In this document: positions 27,525 through 36,647 of the stretch, one piece after another
Position numbering within the stretch: position 1 is the stretch's first letter
Layout of the letters: every line of letters begins with the position of its first letter
From: Anditalea andensis
Lineage (GTDB): Bacteria; Bacteroidota; Bacteroidia; Cytophagales; Cyclobacteriaceae
Length of the DNA stretch: 64,000 bases
Direction: 5' to 3'
NCBI RefSeq assembly: GCF_000714815.1
Contig: NZ_JMIH01000004.1
Coordinates: forward strand, 62,001-126,000
Translations under genes and position numbers: made by a program
The notes under the pieces: model-generated
What the model was told of the DNA's origin: nothing
Databases searched by the model: none
The model's input: only the letters and a program-made list of their open reading frames with translations

Positions 27525-28487
27525 TCAATAAGTTGAATAACTTTTATTAGGATAAGCTTTATTAAACATCCTTTCTAAACTTATTCGCTCTATATTTTTA
27601 CCGATGACTACAATTTTTGACTGTACAGGTTCGTCTTCTGGCCATTCCCCTTCTTTGGTAATTGATAATTTTTTTCCGGTTGATTGTATGAGAAATTTCC
27701 CATCTTCTTTATCCAAATTTACAAAACCTTTTATCCTATATATCTGGTGATAATGAAGAAAAAGAGAAACAGTTAAAATAGAATACAGCTTTTGCATGTC
27801 AAATGGATAATCAAAGGTCATAAGGATACTTTTGAGATGAGAAGTATGTGGCAGATCACTATTGATATGATCAGTAAAATTCCGTGATGGAGGGTCATTC
27901 AAAATGCCTAGTTCAATACTAGCCTGAGTAGCAGTGACAATGGTAGCAAATGGATTGATTGTTTTAAGACGATTTGTTAAAATGTCCGCATATCTTAAAT
28001 TGATCAAATCCATCTTATTGATAATCAGTAGTTCTGCCGCACTGACTTGACGTTCCGCTTCCACTACTTCATTAAATCTGTCTTCAATATTTTCCGCATC
28101 CACGATGGTAATTATTTTTTTCAGTTCAAAGAATTTCTGTATATCATCTCTTTTAAACACAGACGCTAATATCCCTGTATCCGCCACCCCTGATGCCTCT
28201 ATGAATAAATTATCAGGTGCTTCAGGATGTGAAATAAGCTCTTCCAAAACTGATAAAAGTTCGTCGTCGAGTACGCAACACAAACAGCCATTATTCATTT
28301 CAAAAAGCTGGTTATAATTTTTCTTCACCAGTACGGCATCTATTGATTCTTTTCCATATTCATTCTCTATCACAAAATTTTTTTCAGCTTTGTAATGATC
28401 TAAAAGCACATTTAAAAATGTGGTTTTACCTGATCCCAAAAAGCCGGTAATCAGAAAAATTTTTATTCTATCTCTATCCATTATCAT
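27525..28487 (-). CDS. CobW/COG0523-family GTPase (metal chaperone)
   Basis: 320 residues from the ATG at 28487; the next ATG (28481) is equally possible, while a TTG at 28511 is unlikely. The Walker A GFLGSGKT is at 15-22 and the metal-binding CLCC at 68-71 (NNGCLCCVLDDE), the G3E metal-chaperone hallmark. INKMDL is the guanine-specificity motif. COG0523 proteins deliver zinc, cobalt or other metals, and many respond to zinc starvation. A long imperfect inverted repeat lies just upstream of the start. The divergent neighbour about 600 bases away is a zinc-dependent carbonic anhydrase. No Zur box that I can recognise is seen. Confidence 0.9.
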   Translation of the reverse strand: MIMDRDRIKIFLITGFLGSGKTTFLNVLLDHYKAEKNFVIENEYGKESIDAVLVKKNYNQLFEMNNGCLCCVLDDELLSVLEELISHPEAPDNLFIEASGVADTGILASVFKRDDIQKFFELKKIITIVDAENIEDRFNEVVEAERQVSAAELLIINKMDLINLRYADILTNRLKTINPFATIVTATQASIELGILNDPPSRNFTDHINSDLPHTSHLKSILMTFDYPFDMQKLYSILTVSLFLHYHQIYRIKGFVNLDKEDGKFLIQSTGKKLSITKEGEWPEDEPVQSKIVVIGKNIERISLERMFNKAYPNKSYSTY

Positions 28488-28509
28488 ATCATTTACGCAA
28501 CAATATTGC

Positions 28510-28565
28510 AAATTACTGACAATTTTTTATCTATGTATTTATAGACAGAAAATTATTGGTAATTT
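28510..28565. repeat. Imperfect inverted repeat upstream of the COG0523 gene
   Basis: Arms of 24 bases (28510-28533 and 28542-28565) match at 19 of 24 positions, and three of the mismatches would be G-U wobbles in one of the RNA strands. The repeat begins 23 bases before the probable start codon. It could be an operator or a leader hairpin; AT-richness raises the chance of a random match. Confidence 0.5.
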
Positions 28566-29090
28566 TTTTTTTTATAAGTCACTGTAGACTCCGTACAAAG
28601 CACCATAACTCAAGATCATATATCCAAATGCCTATAAATAATTGAGAATTCATATCAAGCTATATGCCTGTAAAGAAGTAAAGGATCAGATGATTACCCA
28701 CATACCGAAAATTAACATGAAATACTTTGACTGGAACTAGTACTATAATAAAACAAATGAAATTAACTCATTTACAGAATAAAAATATGCCCCTATACAG
28801 CCTAAATACCTGAACAAAGAGAACCAATTTTTTTATCGAAAACTATTGAAGCAATATATTGTTAAATCTTTACATTAACCATCATCATTAGTTAATTACT
28901 ATGATTAGAATATATTGCCTCTCCAATCATTCCCGATGGTCCTGTAATCCTCACTTAGGTCCATCATGTAAAGGGAAACCATTTTGGAATTAGCTCGTTT
29001 TTAATGTATATTTAAGAATCGGGCATGCAAAAATTGAGTAAATCTTTTGCACCAAATGAATATTTAATTTATACGAAATAATATAGTTTT
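28566..29090. other. Gene-free region upstream of carbonic anhydrase
   Basis: About 525 bases with no credible ORF. It contains a run of 12 T at its left end and a candidate promoter for the carbonic anhydrase gene at its right end. Confidence 0.4.
28983..29014 (+). promoter_or_regulatory. Candidate promoter of the carbonic anhydrase gene
   Basis: TTTG at 28983-28986, a 20-base spacer and TATATTTA at 29007-29014 match the Bacteroidota pattern at all but the last base. It would give a leader of about 70 bases. Confidence 0.4.
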
Positions 29091-29717
29091 ATGAATATTG
29101 AGCAAATTTTCAAGAATAATCAAGAATGGATTCAGAGTAAGATCAATACAGATTCATCCTACTTCAGCAACCTCTCCAAAGGACAAACCCCTGACATTCT
29201 ATATATAGGATGTGCAGATAGTAGGGTTTCAGCTGAGGAACTTATGGGTGTGGCCCCCGGGGATGTATTTGTTCATAGGAACATTGCTAATATGGTTCCC
29301 AATACCGACTTGAATGTCATGTCAGTGATAGAATATGCCGTGATGCATTTGAAAGTTAACAATATTGTAGTATGCGGACACTATTTTTGTGGAGGAGTAA
29401 AAGCGGCTATGCAATCTCAAGATCTGGGTATATTAAATCCTTGGTTAAGAAATATAAGAGATGTATACCGTACTCATAAAGATGAACTCAATGCTATTGA
29501 TGACGAAGAGGAAAAATATAAAAGATTGGTGGAGCTAAACGTGGAAGAGCAATGTATTAATGTAATCAAAACCGCAGCAGTCCAAAGAGCTTATAGAGAC
29601 AGGAAAATCAATATTCACGGTTGGGTTTTTGATATTCATTCTGGCAAGCTGGTTGATCTAAAAATTGACTTTAAAAGAATTTTAGATGATGTGATGGAGA
29701 TTTATCACCTCGATTAA
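29091..29717 (+). CDS. Beta-carbonic anhydrase
   Basis: 208 residues. The zinc ligands are visible as Cys41 (GCADSR), His97 and Cys100 (VCGHYFCGG), and the Asp43-Arg45 dyad is intact. HRNIANMVPNTDLN and SVIEYAVMHL are further family blocks. It interconverts CO2 and bicarbonate in the cytoplasm. The carboxylating or pH role is not shown by neighbours; the divergent COG0523 metal chaperone could serve it with zinc (inference). A strong hairpin lies about 140 bases downstream. Confidence 0.95.
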   Translation: MNIEQIFKNNQEWIQSKINTDSSYFSNLSKGQTPDILYIGCADSRVSAEELMGVAPGDVFVHRNIANMVPNTDLNVMSVIEYAVMHLKVNNIVVCGHYFCGGVKAAMQSQDLGILNPWLRNIRDVYRTHKDELNAIDDEEEKYKRLVELNVEEQCINVIKTAAVQRAYRDRKINIHGWVFDIHSGKLVDLKIDFKRILDDVMEIYHLD

Positions 29718-30248
29718 AGAGAACCTATACTAGGTAGATTCAGCCTGTTACACTGAGCATTTCATTTAGAATGCAGACTAGTGAAGCTAGGTATAATAAC
29801 CGTATAAGTGTTATATAAAAAAATCAAACTTCAGGAATAGAATTATATTTAAAAATTATGGGAGAGTCGATGACATATGTTTTCGACTCTCTCATTTTTA
29901 TTATCACTATAGTTTAAAATAATTCCCTATAAATGCATAATCCTTATATTGATTTTTTTTGAAACCTCAAAGCATGCAGCATTGACGCTTATCAATTGAA
30001 ATAGTAGAATCCTCTATAAATTATCATCAAGTAAATCATTTATGAAAATAAAGCCCTCATAAGTGGATAATAATGAATGATCGGTTAAAGAGTTAATTTT
30101 TCACCCTACTGATGGTAAATACGTTAAGAAGAATATGGCCACTTGAAATCAATAAATTTATAATATTATCACTCACCCTTATACAAATAACATTATTTTT
30201 GATGGTGCGCATTGATAAAACGAATATCCTCTATCTTCACAGGTAAAT
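29718..30248. other. Gene-free stretch between carbonic anhydrase and mog
   Basis: About 530 AT-rich bases. It contains a strong hairpin terminator at 29858-29904 and otherwise nothing I can name. Confidence 0.4.
29858..29904 (+). terminator. Strong hairpin terminator downstream of carbonic anhydrase
   Basis: A 13-base-pair stem (29858-29870 with 29883-29895, one G-U) and 12-base loop, followed by TTTTATTAT. Confidence 0.8.
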
Positions 30249-30770
30249 ATGGAAACAGTAAAAATAGGAATCATCACCGCTTCAGACAGAGCCTCTGCGA
30301 AAATATATGATGATCAGTCAGGTAGTGAAATTATTCGGTTTTTAAATGACTCACTCATCAATCCTTGGGAATCGGACTATAAGGTCGTACCTGATGAGCT
30401 CGAAATTTTAGTATCCGTCATGGAGGAAATGGTGGCCAATAATTGCTGTCTAATCATTACAACAGGAGGAACCGGGCCGGCCAAAAGAGACGTCACCCCC
30501 GAAGCGACAGAGATCGTATGTGATAAAATGTTGCCAGGATTTGGGGAATTGATGCGGCAAATAAGCTTACAGCATGTACCTACCGCCATACTTTCCAGAC
30601 AGACTGCAGGCATATGTAATGCTAGTCTGATCATCAACCTGCCTGGAAAACCATCTGCTATTAAACAGTGTCTTGAAGCTGTGTTTCCTGCTGTACCCTA
30701 CTGCATAGATCTGATAGGTGGCCCCTACTTGGAATGTGACCAAAATAAAATCAAAATCTACCGGCCTTAG
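30249..30770 (+). CDS. mog: Molybdopterin adenylyltransferase (Mog/MoaB family)
   Basis: 173 residues. IGIITASDRASAKIYDDQSG at the N-terminus, TTGGTGPAKRDVTPEAT in the middle and ILSRQTAGIC with LPGKPSAIKQCLEAVFPAVP toward the end are the MPT-binding blocks of Mog. It adenylates molybdopterin before molybdenum insertion. No moaA-E, moeA or molybdoenzyme gene is in the window. It ends six bases before the stop of the convergent hydrolase gene, so the two transcripts must overlap or share a termination zone. Confidence 0.92.
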   Translation: METVKIGIITASDRASAKIYDDQSGSEIIRFLNDSLINPWESDYKVVPDELEILVSVMEEMVANNCCLIITTGGTGPAKRDVTPEATEIVCDKMLPGFGELMRQISLQHVPTAILSRQTAGICNASLIINLPGKPSAIKQCLEAVFPAVPYCIDLIGGPYLECDQNKIKIYRP

Positions 30771-30776
30771 TATTTA

Positions 30777-31628
30777 TCATTCTAAAACAAAATCACCTAT
30801 TACAGCATTTACAGTTTTAGGATCTTCATGATGGAGCCAATGGGTAAGATGGTCCAGCACTACCAATTTACCATTGGTGCATTTCTCAATGCTATCATAA
30901 GCCATCTCTACCGCTAATGCGCTATCTTTAGCTCCCCAAATAATTAAAGTAGGAATAGTGATCTCTTTATCGAAATTTAATTTGTTAAAGAAAAATGCTC
31001 TATACCAGTTCAGCATAGAGGTCAAACTACCATTTCTTTCCCATTGGTTTTTATAATCCGCTAGATCTAAATCCGAAAATGTATTTTTCCTGGAGGTCTT
31101 CTGAAGACTCATTGTCAATAATTTATAATTAGATAAACCAATGACTATTTCCGGAAGTAAAGGCAATTGAAAGACAGCTGCATACCAGCTTTTTTTACGT
31201 TGTTCAGAATTGGTCTTGAGTGTATCTTTCATTACCTGAATATGCGGCATATTAAGGATAACCAATTTATGGATGCGTTCGGTATGCTGCTGCGCTAGTG
31301 TCCAAGCCACTCCACCTCCCCAGTCATGCCCTATCAAGGTAATTTTATCCTGAGTGACATTATCGATCAGCTGTACGATATCCTCTATGAGCTCTGCTAA
31401 TATATATGATTTTACCCCCTTGGGTTTATCACTTTCTCCATAACCTCGCTGGTCGGGTACTATAACATGATAACCCAGGTCTACTAAAAAGGGGATCTGA
31501 TTCTTCCACCCTTGGTGGTATTCAGGAAAACCATGTAATAATATAACAACTTTTTTATGCTGCTCTCCTGCATGAAGGACATGCAATTTTATACCGTTGA
31601 CTTTATGAAATTTATAGCTGATTTGCAT
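30777..31628 (-). CDS. Alpha/beta hydrolase (epoxide hydrolase/dehalogenase-like)
   Basis: 283 residues, no signal peptide. The oxyanion-hole motif HGFPEYHQGWKNQI lies near residue 32, and the nucleophile elbow GHDWGGG (Asp) comes after ITL. A cap region spans about 130-200, and a late His (LDHLTHWLHHED) completes the triad. An Asp nucleophile points to epoxide-hydrolase or haloalkane-dehalogenase-like chemistry rather than Ser esterases. It is convergent with mog at six bases. The substrate is not defined. Confidence 0.88.
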   Translation of the reverse strand: MQISYKFHKVNGIKLHVLHAGEQHKKVVILLHGFPEYHQGWKNQIPFLVDLGYHVIVPDQRGYGESDKPKGVKSYILAELIEDIVQLIDNVTQDKITLIGHDWGGGVAWTLAQQHTERIHKLVILNMPHIQVMKDTLKTNSEQRKKSWYAAVFQLPLLPEIVIGLSNYKLLTMSLQKTSRKNTFSDLDLADYKNQWERNGSLTSMLNWYRAFFFNKLNFDKEITIPTLIIWGAKDSALAVEMAYDSIEKCTNGKLVVLDHLTHWLHHEDPKTVNAVIGDFVLE

Positions 31629-31770
31629 TTGATGTAGATAAGGAAAAGATAAAAAAACCTAGGAGAACAAAATCCTATGAATACCCACAATGATAACATG
31701 TCCCATTCATTATAGTTATCCAAATGATAATATATCCAATGAAAATAGTAGAAATATTGTTGCCTGAATT

Positions 31771-32535
31771 TTAAAATCCGGTCCTTTTGCCATCCAGGTT
31801 TTTTTCTTCAATCCAGATATTGCGGTAAAGCACATGATGACCCTCTGCCTGCAGCTTTATCCCTCCGGGCTGATCAGTGATGTCTTGGCCACCATTATTA
31901 CCTCCGTCAAGCCCTGAATTGGGACCTCCCCAGACTTGCTTGATCTCCTTATCATCATGTATTTTTTTACCATTAAAATAAATGGTTACTCTGGCAGGTT
32001 CTGTGCGATTTCCATTTTCAAATCTTGCCGCTTTAAATAATATATCATAAGCATTCCATTTACCAAGACCATTATAGGCTTCTTGAGTGGGTAGGTGTTC
32101 ATTGATGATAGCGGCCATTCCGTGTAGTCCGTAGTCACCATCGAGTATCTGTATCTCATATCTGTTTTGAAGATAAACGCCAGAGTTACCCCCCTCTTCT
32201 TTAACCAAAAACTCCACATGCAAGCGAAAATCTTCAAACTTTTCCTTTGTAACTATATCAGCAGCCCCATAAACACCACCAGCCGCAGCGGGATCATTAC
32301 TGTCCATGACCGTTCCCTGATCTACTGGATCATTGACCACCTGCCATTTGATCGGAGGTTCAGCTGACAGACGAGGGCCTTGCCAGTATTCCCACTTCTG
32401 GTCAAGCAATTCCCGGGAACCATCAAAAAGCATTTCAGCACCTTCTGGTTTGACAGCACCTACACCTATTTGTCCTAAAGAGGTCAGGATGGATATAACA
32501 TTTATTATTAATGATATTGAAAATATTTTGATCAC
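31771..32535 (-). CDS. DUF1080 (3-keto-disaccharide hydrolase) domain protein, secreted
   Basis: 254 residues with a signal peptide (to about residue 20, SLGQ). The concanavalin-like DUF1080 fold is clear: EMLFDGSRELLDQKWEYW, EEGGNSGVYLQNRYEIQILD, GKWNAYDILFKA and GIKLQAEGHHVLYRNIWIEE. Members act on glycosides oxidised at C3 (3-keto-glycoside hydrolases or lyases). Two kilobases away on the same strand are an aldo/keto reductase and a sugar isomerase/epimerase, which supports work on modified sugars. No C3-oxidising dehydrogenase of the GFO/IDH family lies nearby. Confidence 0.9.
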   Translation of the reverse strand: MIKIFSISLIINVISILTSLGQIGVGAVKPEGAEMLFDGSRELLDQKWEYWQGPRLSAEPPIKWQVVNDPVDQGTVMDSNDPAAAGGVYGAADIVTKEKFEDFRLHVEFLVKEEGGNSGVYLQNRYEIQILDGDYGLHGMAAIINEHLPTQEAYNGLGKWNAYDILFKAARFENGNRTEPARVTIYFNGKKIHDDKEIKQVWGGPNSGLDGGNNGGQDITDQPGGIKLQAEGHHVLYRNIWIEEKNLDGKRTGF

Positions 32536-33352
32536 TGGGTTCGAATTTAGTACAAAAGATAAACTGATAAGGAATGGCCAGGTGAACTACCGCTACTAAA
32601 ATAGTCAAAAGAAGTTATACCATCCACAAATATCCTAAACGGAACTATAAAATAATTTATCTACACCTAAAATTCGATCATCCTAAATGACATACCTATC
32701 AGGTTTCTTCCTACATAAATGTCTAATATGAAAAAAAGTTATTTAGCTTGGGTTTCTGCGCCAATGAAATCTATCATCCTTTTAAACAATATAACGCTTC
32801 ATTCTATTGGACTTCAAGTACGATAGGATGAAAAGATAGCCGCCAGTAAAGTCAGATGGTGAATATGTTTTTATCTACTCCCCTTTTCAAAAGATATTGA
32901 TATTTTTTTTAGATAAAGATTTATTTCCTTTTTCCTTTGAGATCCCTATAAGAGAGGACGGCTATATCACTTCCAGGCACCGATAAAGATAGAGCTAGAC
33001 GGATTAAGTTTAGATGCTTAACAGCTCCAAATAGATTGAAGACGTTGTTATGCTGATTTTCAAGCCGATACCTATTTTACATCCACCAAGGTTAAAGTAA
33101 ATATAAATGGGTAAAGTTCTGTAAAAACGAGTCGCAAAGTAACTATCCTAGAAAATGAAAGTAAAGGTATAGTAGGCTACAACATAAAGCTACCCATGGA
33201 TCCGCTAGGTTCTCCGTAAAACTGCCATTTAGATCAGCTATAATATTTAACAGATTTAAAACATCACAATAGCATATGACTTTACAAATATGTGATAAAG
33301 ATATTGATTTAAACTTAGGTTACTTCTACGAAAACTGCTTTCTTCACTGCCC
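32536..33352. other. 817-base stretch without an intact gene
   Basis: No ORF that I support in any frame. The left part includes the presumed promoter of the DUF1080 gene. The stretch 33040-33219 reads like a decayed coding fragment (listed separately). No repeats or RNA genes were seen. Confidence 0.4.
33040..33219 (+). pseudogene. Possible decayed coding fragment
   Basis: One plus-strand frame reads protein-like for about 60 codons with a single internal stop at 33112-33114. It runs RRCYADFQADTYFTSTKV, then after the stop SSVKTSRKVTILENESKG, and ends at a TAA at 33217. Upstream in the same frame stops recur. The pattern of alternating beta-strand-like residues (TKVKVNI / VKTSRKVTI) recalls the N-terminal beta domains of GH2-type glycosidases, but this resemblance is weak and from memory. 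It may be a relic of a lost glycosidase near the sugar cluster. Confidence 0.35.
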
Positions 33353-34006
33353 ATGAAAGAACAATTGCTAAAAAACAAAAATGCCCAAACTGCTTTTGGC
33401 CTAGGGATGACTTTGCTATTATTAATTTCAATAGCGATTTGGTTCAAACTGATAGCTGCCTCACTTTGGAATTTGCTTTTATTTCCCTTGATATTTTCAC
33501 TAGTACAGTTCTGCCTAACTCCATTGCTGAGAGGTTTAGGAATTTTTCATTATTACAGCCACTTTCTGATGGCGAATACTTCTGACTCCTCCGCCGTTGA
33601 ACTACATACGGGCACCACCTTTGACTTTATATTGCATTTTTCATTAAGGGATTTTGGTAGCCGCTCAAAATTAAATATCATTACTGAAGTGGTAAATGGT
33701 CTGTTAAGAATCATCCACGATATAGAAAACGGAAGCATTCATAGAAATAAAAAAATAATAGCGGCTCCATACTTTCTATCTAAAAGGACCATACAAAAGT
33801 TCGGGTTCAAAGTAAAAGAACCTTCATTATTGGACCGAGTTTTTATAATAGGTAGTTTCTTTGACATCCTGCTGATGTATATTTTTACACACCGTAAATT
33901 TACCTTACCAGAAGTATGGAAGGTAAAATCAGTGGAATTAAGTGCTTGGCAGCTCTTAGCTAAAAAGGGTGATTTAATTAATTTAAAGAAACGGTTAAAA
34001 GGTTAA
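33353..34006 (+). CDS. Hypothetical membrane protein
   Basis: 217 residues. Two adjacent hydrophobic helices near residues 15-52 (GLGMTLLLLISIAIWFKLIA, then NLLLFPLIFSLVQFCL) precede a soluble domain of about 150 residues. That domain includes YSHFLMANTSDSSAVELHTG, IHDIENGSIHRNKKIIAAPY and a basic C-terminus (KKGDLINLKKRLKG). I recognise no family. A hydrophobic stretch near residue 170 (FIIGSFFDILLMYIF) could be a third helix. The start is taken at the first ATG. Sits alone, convergent with the aldo/keto reductase downstream. Confidence 0.6.
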   Translation: MKEQLLKNKNAQTAFGLGMTLLLLISIAIWFKLIAASLWNLLLFPLIFSLVQFCLTPLLRGLGIFHYYSHFLMANTSDSSAVELHTGTTFDFILHFSLRDFGSRSKLNIITEVVNGLLRIIHDIENGSIHRNKKIIAAPYFLSKRTIQKFGFKVKEPSLLDRVFIIGSFFDILLMYIFTHRKFTLPEVWKVKSVELSAWQLLAKKGDLINLKKRLKG

Positions 34007-34169
34007 AATGCGTCATACAGATTACTCAGATTAATTTTTTATCCTGTAGTATATTACATGATGAAAGGCACATTAGATTGCTGATGCAAATAGAACCAAT
34101 ACACCACAGTAACAATATACATAGGGGGCATTTTCTATATTTGAATTTTAAACCAGTTTAGAAATATAG

Positions 34170-35210
34170 TTATTTATAAAAATCCGGTAGAGGATTCAAT
34201 GTTAGGTTCTGCCTCTGATGCCAATACGGATAGACGGTTGGTACTTCACTTGCTTTATCTAATTTTTTTATTTGTTCAGTAGTAAGGTTCCACCCTACTG
34301 AATCTAGGTTTTGCTTCAACTGCTCCTCAGTGCGGGCACCGATGATGATACTGGAAACGGTAGGCCGTTGAATCAGCCAATTGAGGGATATTTGTGCCAC
34401 AGTCTTTCCTGTTTCCTCCGCGACTTCATCGAGAGCATCGATGATATTGTAAAAAACCTCCTCATCTACGACCGCCTCTGGTACTGGGCTTCCTCCCTGG
34501 GCCACTCTACTGTCAGCCGGATGCGGCTTACCTCTGCGGTACTTTCCGCCCAACCTACCTGCTGCCAATGGTGACCATATCAAAGCTCCTACATTCTGAT
34601 CCAGACCTAAAGGCATCAGTTCCCACTCATATTCACGATTGGCCAGTGAATAATAAACTTGATGCCCCACATATCTATTCCATCCATACTTATCAGATAT
34701 ACCCAGTGATTTCATCAGGTGCCATCCGGAAAAATTGGATGCTGCTATATACCGGACCTTACCGCTTTGGGTCAGATCATCCAATGTCCTTAAAGTTTCC
34801 TCTACTGGTGTGTTGGCATCAAATCCATGCATATGGTAGATATCAATGTAATCAGTCTTCAACCTTTTCAGACTTCCTTCCACTTGCTTGGTTAAATGAT
34901 GTCTCGAAGACCCCTGATTGTTCGGCCCTTCTCCAAAAGGAAAAGTACCTTTGGTAGAAATAAGCATTTTATCCCGCCTACCTTCTATTGCTTTTCCTAA
35001 TATTTCCTCGGCCATACCAGCTGAATAGATATCTGCTGTATCAAAAAAATTAACACCGGCGTCCATACAAAGGTCTACCAGTCGGGTAGCCTCCTTGGTA
35101 TCAGTACTTCCCCATGCTTTAAAAAATTCATTGCCTCCCCCAAAGGTAGCTGTTCCGAAACTCAATACGGGCACCTGCAGACCGGATGCCCCCAATAATC
35201 TGTATTCCAT
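34170..35210 (-). CDS. Aldo/keto reductase (cytoplasmic)
   Basis: 346 residues, no export signal. Catalytic residues are visible: Asp/Tyr in FFDTADIYSAGMAEEILG, Lys in MLISTKGTF and His in IDIYHMHGFD. The NAD(P) region WLIQRPTVSSIIIGARTEEQ is also typical. It resembles the group of AKRs named after YajO and potassium-channel beta subunits. It sits between the sugar isomerase/epimerase upstream and the DUF1080 gene downstream on the same strand, which suggests a sugar substrate (inference). Fifteen codons longer at the C-terminus than many relatives. Confidence 0.92.
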   Translation of the reverse strand: MEYRLLGASGLQVPVLSFGTATFGGGNEFFKAWGSTDTKEATRLVDLCMDAGVNFFDTADIYSAGMAEEILGKAIEGRRDKMLISTKGTFPFGEGPNNQGSSRHHLTKQVEGSLKRLKTDYIDIYHMHGFDANTPVEETLRTLDDLTQSGKVRYIAASNFSGWHLMKSLGISDKYGWNRYVGHQVYYSLANREYEWELMPLGLDQNVGALIWSPLAAGRLGGKYRRGKPHPADSRVAQGGSPVPEAVVDEEVFYNIIDALDEVAEETGKTVAQISLNWLIQRPTVSSIIIGARTEEQLKQNLDSVGWNLTTEQIKKLDKASEVPTVYPYWHQRQNLTLNPLPDFYK

Positions 35211-35314
35211 GATATAGAGGTTAGTAGATAAGCGTAAATAGTATTAGTTATTCATTAATATGGGTTTCAAAACAATGCGTCAATCTGATAAATCGAATTT
35301 AAAAATATCCTTAA

Positions 35315-35353
35315 AGACCAAAGTAATTAGGGTATTCCCTATGACTTTGGTCT
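35315..35353 (-). terminator. Hairpin terminator of the sugar isomerase/epimerase gene
   Basis: Ten-base-pair outer stem (35315-35324 with 35344-35353) plus a five-pair inner stem and TATT loop, starting 15 bases past the stop. A T-rich stretch follows on the minus strand. Confidence 0.7.
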
Positions 35354-35368
35354 ATATAGTTGACAATG

Positions 35369-36421
35369 TTATAATCCTAAAATTTTCCGGTTAGTATCTT
35401 CATCTACTCCCCCGCCGGCAAAGTCATCAAATACCTTGGAGGTGGCCTGAATGAGGTGGCTCTGTATGAAAGGGGCTCCTTCTGTAGCACCTTGAACTGG
35501 ATCTTTTATGGCACACTCCCATTCCAGTACAGCCCAGCCTTCAAAACCATACTGGGTCAGCTTCGAAAATATGGCGCTAAAATCTACCTGCCCATCTCCC
35601 AAGCTTCTGAACCTGCCTGCTCTATCCACCCAGCTTTGGTATCCGCCATACACACCCTGTCTACCTGATGGATTGAATTCAGCATCTTTGACATGGAACA
35701 TTTTAATCCTGTGGTGGTAAATATCTATAAACTGTTTATAGTCCAGACACTGCAATACGAAATGAGATGGATCATATAATATATTAGCCCTAGTATGGTG
35801 ATCTATCTTATCCAAAAACATATCAAAGGTAACCCCATCATGAAGGTCCTCTCCGGGGTGGAGTTCATAGCATACATCCACTCCTACTTCATCAAATGCA
35901 TCTAATATCGGCAGCCATCTTTTGCCTAACTCCTCAAATCCCATATCCACCAACCCAGCTGGACGCTGTGGCCATGGATACATGGTATGCCATAATAGAG
36001 CACCCGAAAAAGTAGCATGGGCAGTCAATCCGAAATTAGCCGACGCCTTGGCAGCCAGTTTAAGTTGATTTACTGCCCATTCCGTTCTTGCTTTGGGATT
36101 ATTTTTCACACTGTCAGGAGCAAATCCATCAAATCCTATGTCATATGCCGGATTTACAGCTACTAGCTGTCCCTGCAGGTGAGTGGAAAGCTCAGTGATT
36201 TCAAGACCTTTTTCATGAAGCTTGCCTTTCAGTTCATCACAATACGTTTTAGAGTCGGCGGCTTTCTGAAGATCTATACACCGGGCATCCCAAGTAGGAA
36301 TCTGTACCCCCTTATATCCCAGACCGGCTACCCAGTCTCCAATATTTTCCAAATTATTAAAAGGTGCCTTATCGTCCATAAATTGAGCTAAAAATATTGC
36401 TGGTCCTTTAATAGTGTTCAT
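35369..36421 (-). CDS. Sugar phosphate isomerase/epimerase (TIM-barrel)
   Basis: 350 residues, cytoplasmic, of the xylose-isomerase-like (AP endonuclease 2) superfamily. Metal-site blocks are VCYELHPGEDLHDG, NILYDPSHFVLQ, MFHVKDAEF and GWAVLEWECA, each with the expected Glu, Asp or His. Members act as isomerases, epimerases, dehydratases or hydratases of sugars and inositols. Relatives in 3-keto-sugar loci process the products of DUF1080 enzymes. A DUF1080 gene lies 3 kb away on the same strand. Start at the ATG at 36421; a hairpin follows the stop. Confidence 0.88.
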   Translation of the reverse strand: MNTIKGPAIFLAQFMDDKAPFNNLENIGDWVAGLGYKGVQIPTWDARCIDLQKAADSKTYCDELKGKLHEKGLEITELSTHLQGQLVAVNPAYDIGFDGFAPDSVKNNPKARTEWAVNQLKLAAKASANFGLTAHATFSGALLWHTMYPWPQRPAGLVDMGFEELGKRWLPILDAFDEVGVDVCYELHPGEDLHDGVTFDMFLDKIDHHTRANILYDPSHFVLQCLDYKQFIDIYHHRIKMFHVKDAEFNPSGRQGVYGGYQSWVDRAGRFRSLGDGQVDFSAIFSKLTQYGFEGWAVLEWECAIKDPVQGATEGAPFIQSHLIQATSKVFDDFAGGGVDEDTNRKILGL

Positions 36422-36647
36422 ATAAGTTGTTTATTTATTGATTAAAATTAATTGCCATTTAAGAAAAGATTTAAATTACGAAAAAATTTATTTCTTATGG
36501 CTATTTTCGCGCTTATGTGGATAAAAAAATTATTTAAAAGATATTTTGAAGCACAATCCAGATAAGTATGGTTCGCCATTACCCCTTATTAGAGTGATGT
36601 AGCACTATAATACTTTCTTATTCTTAAACTGCCTTCCAGCTCTCCTG

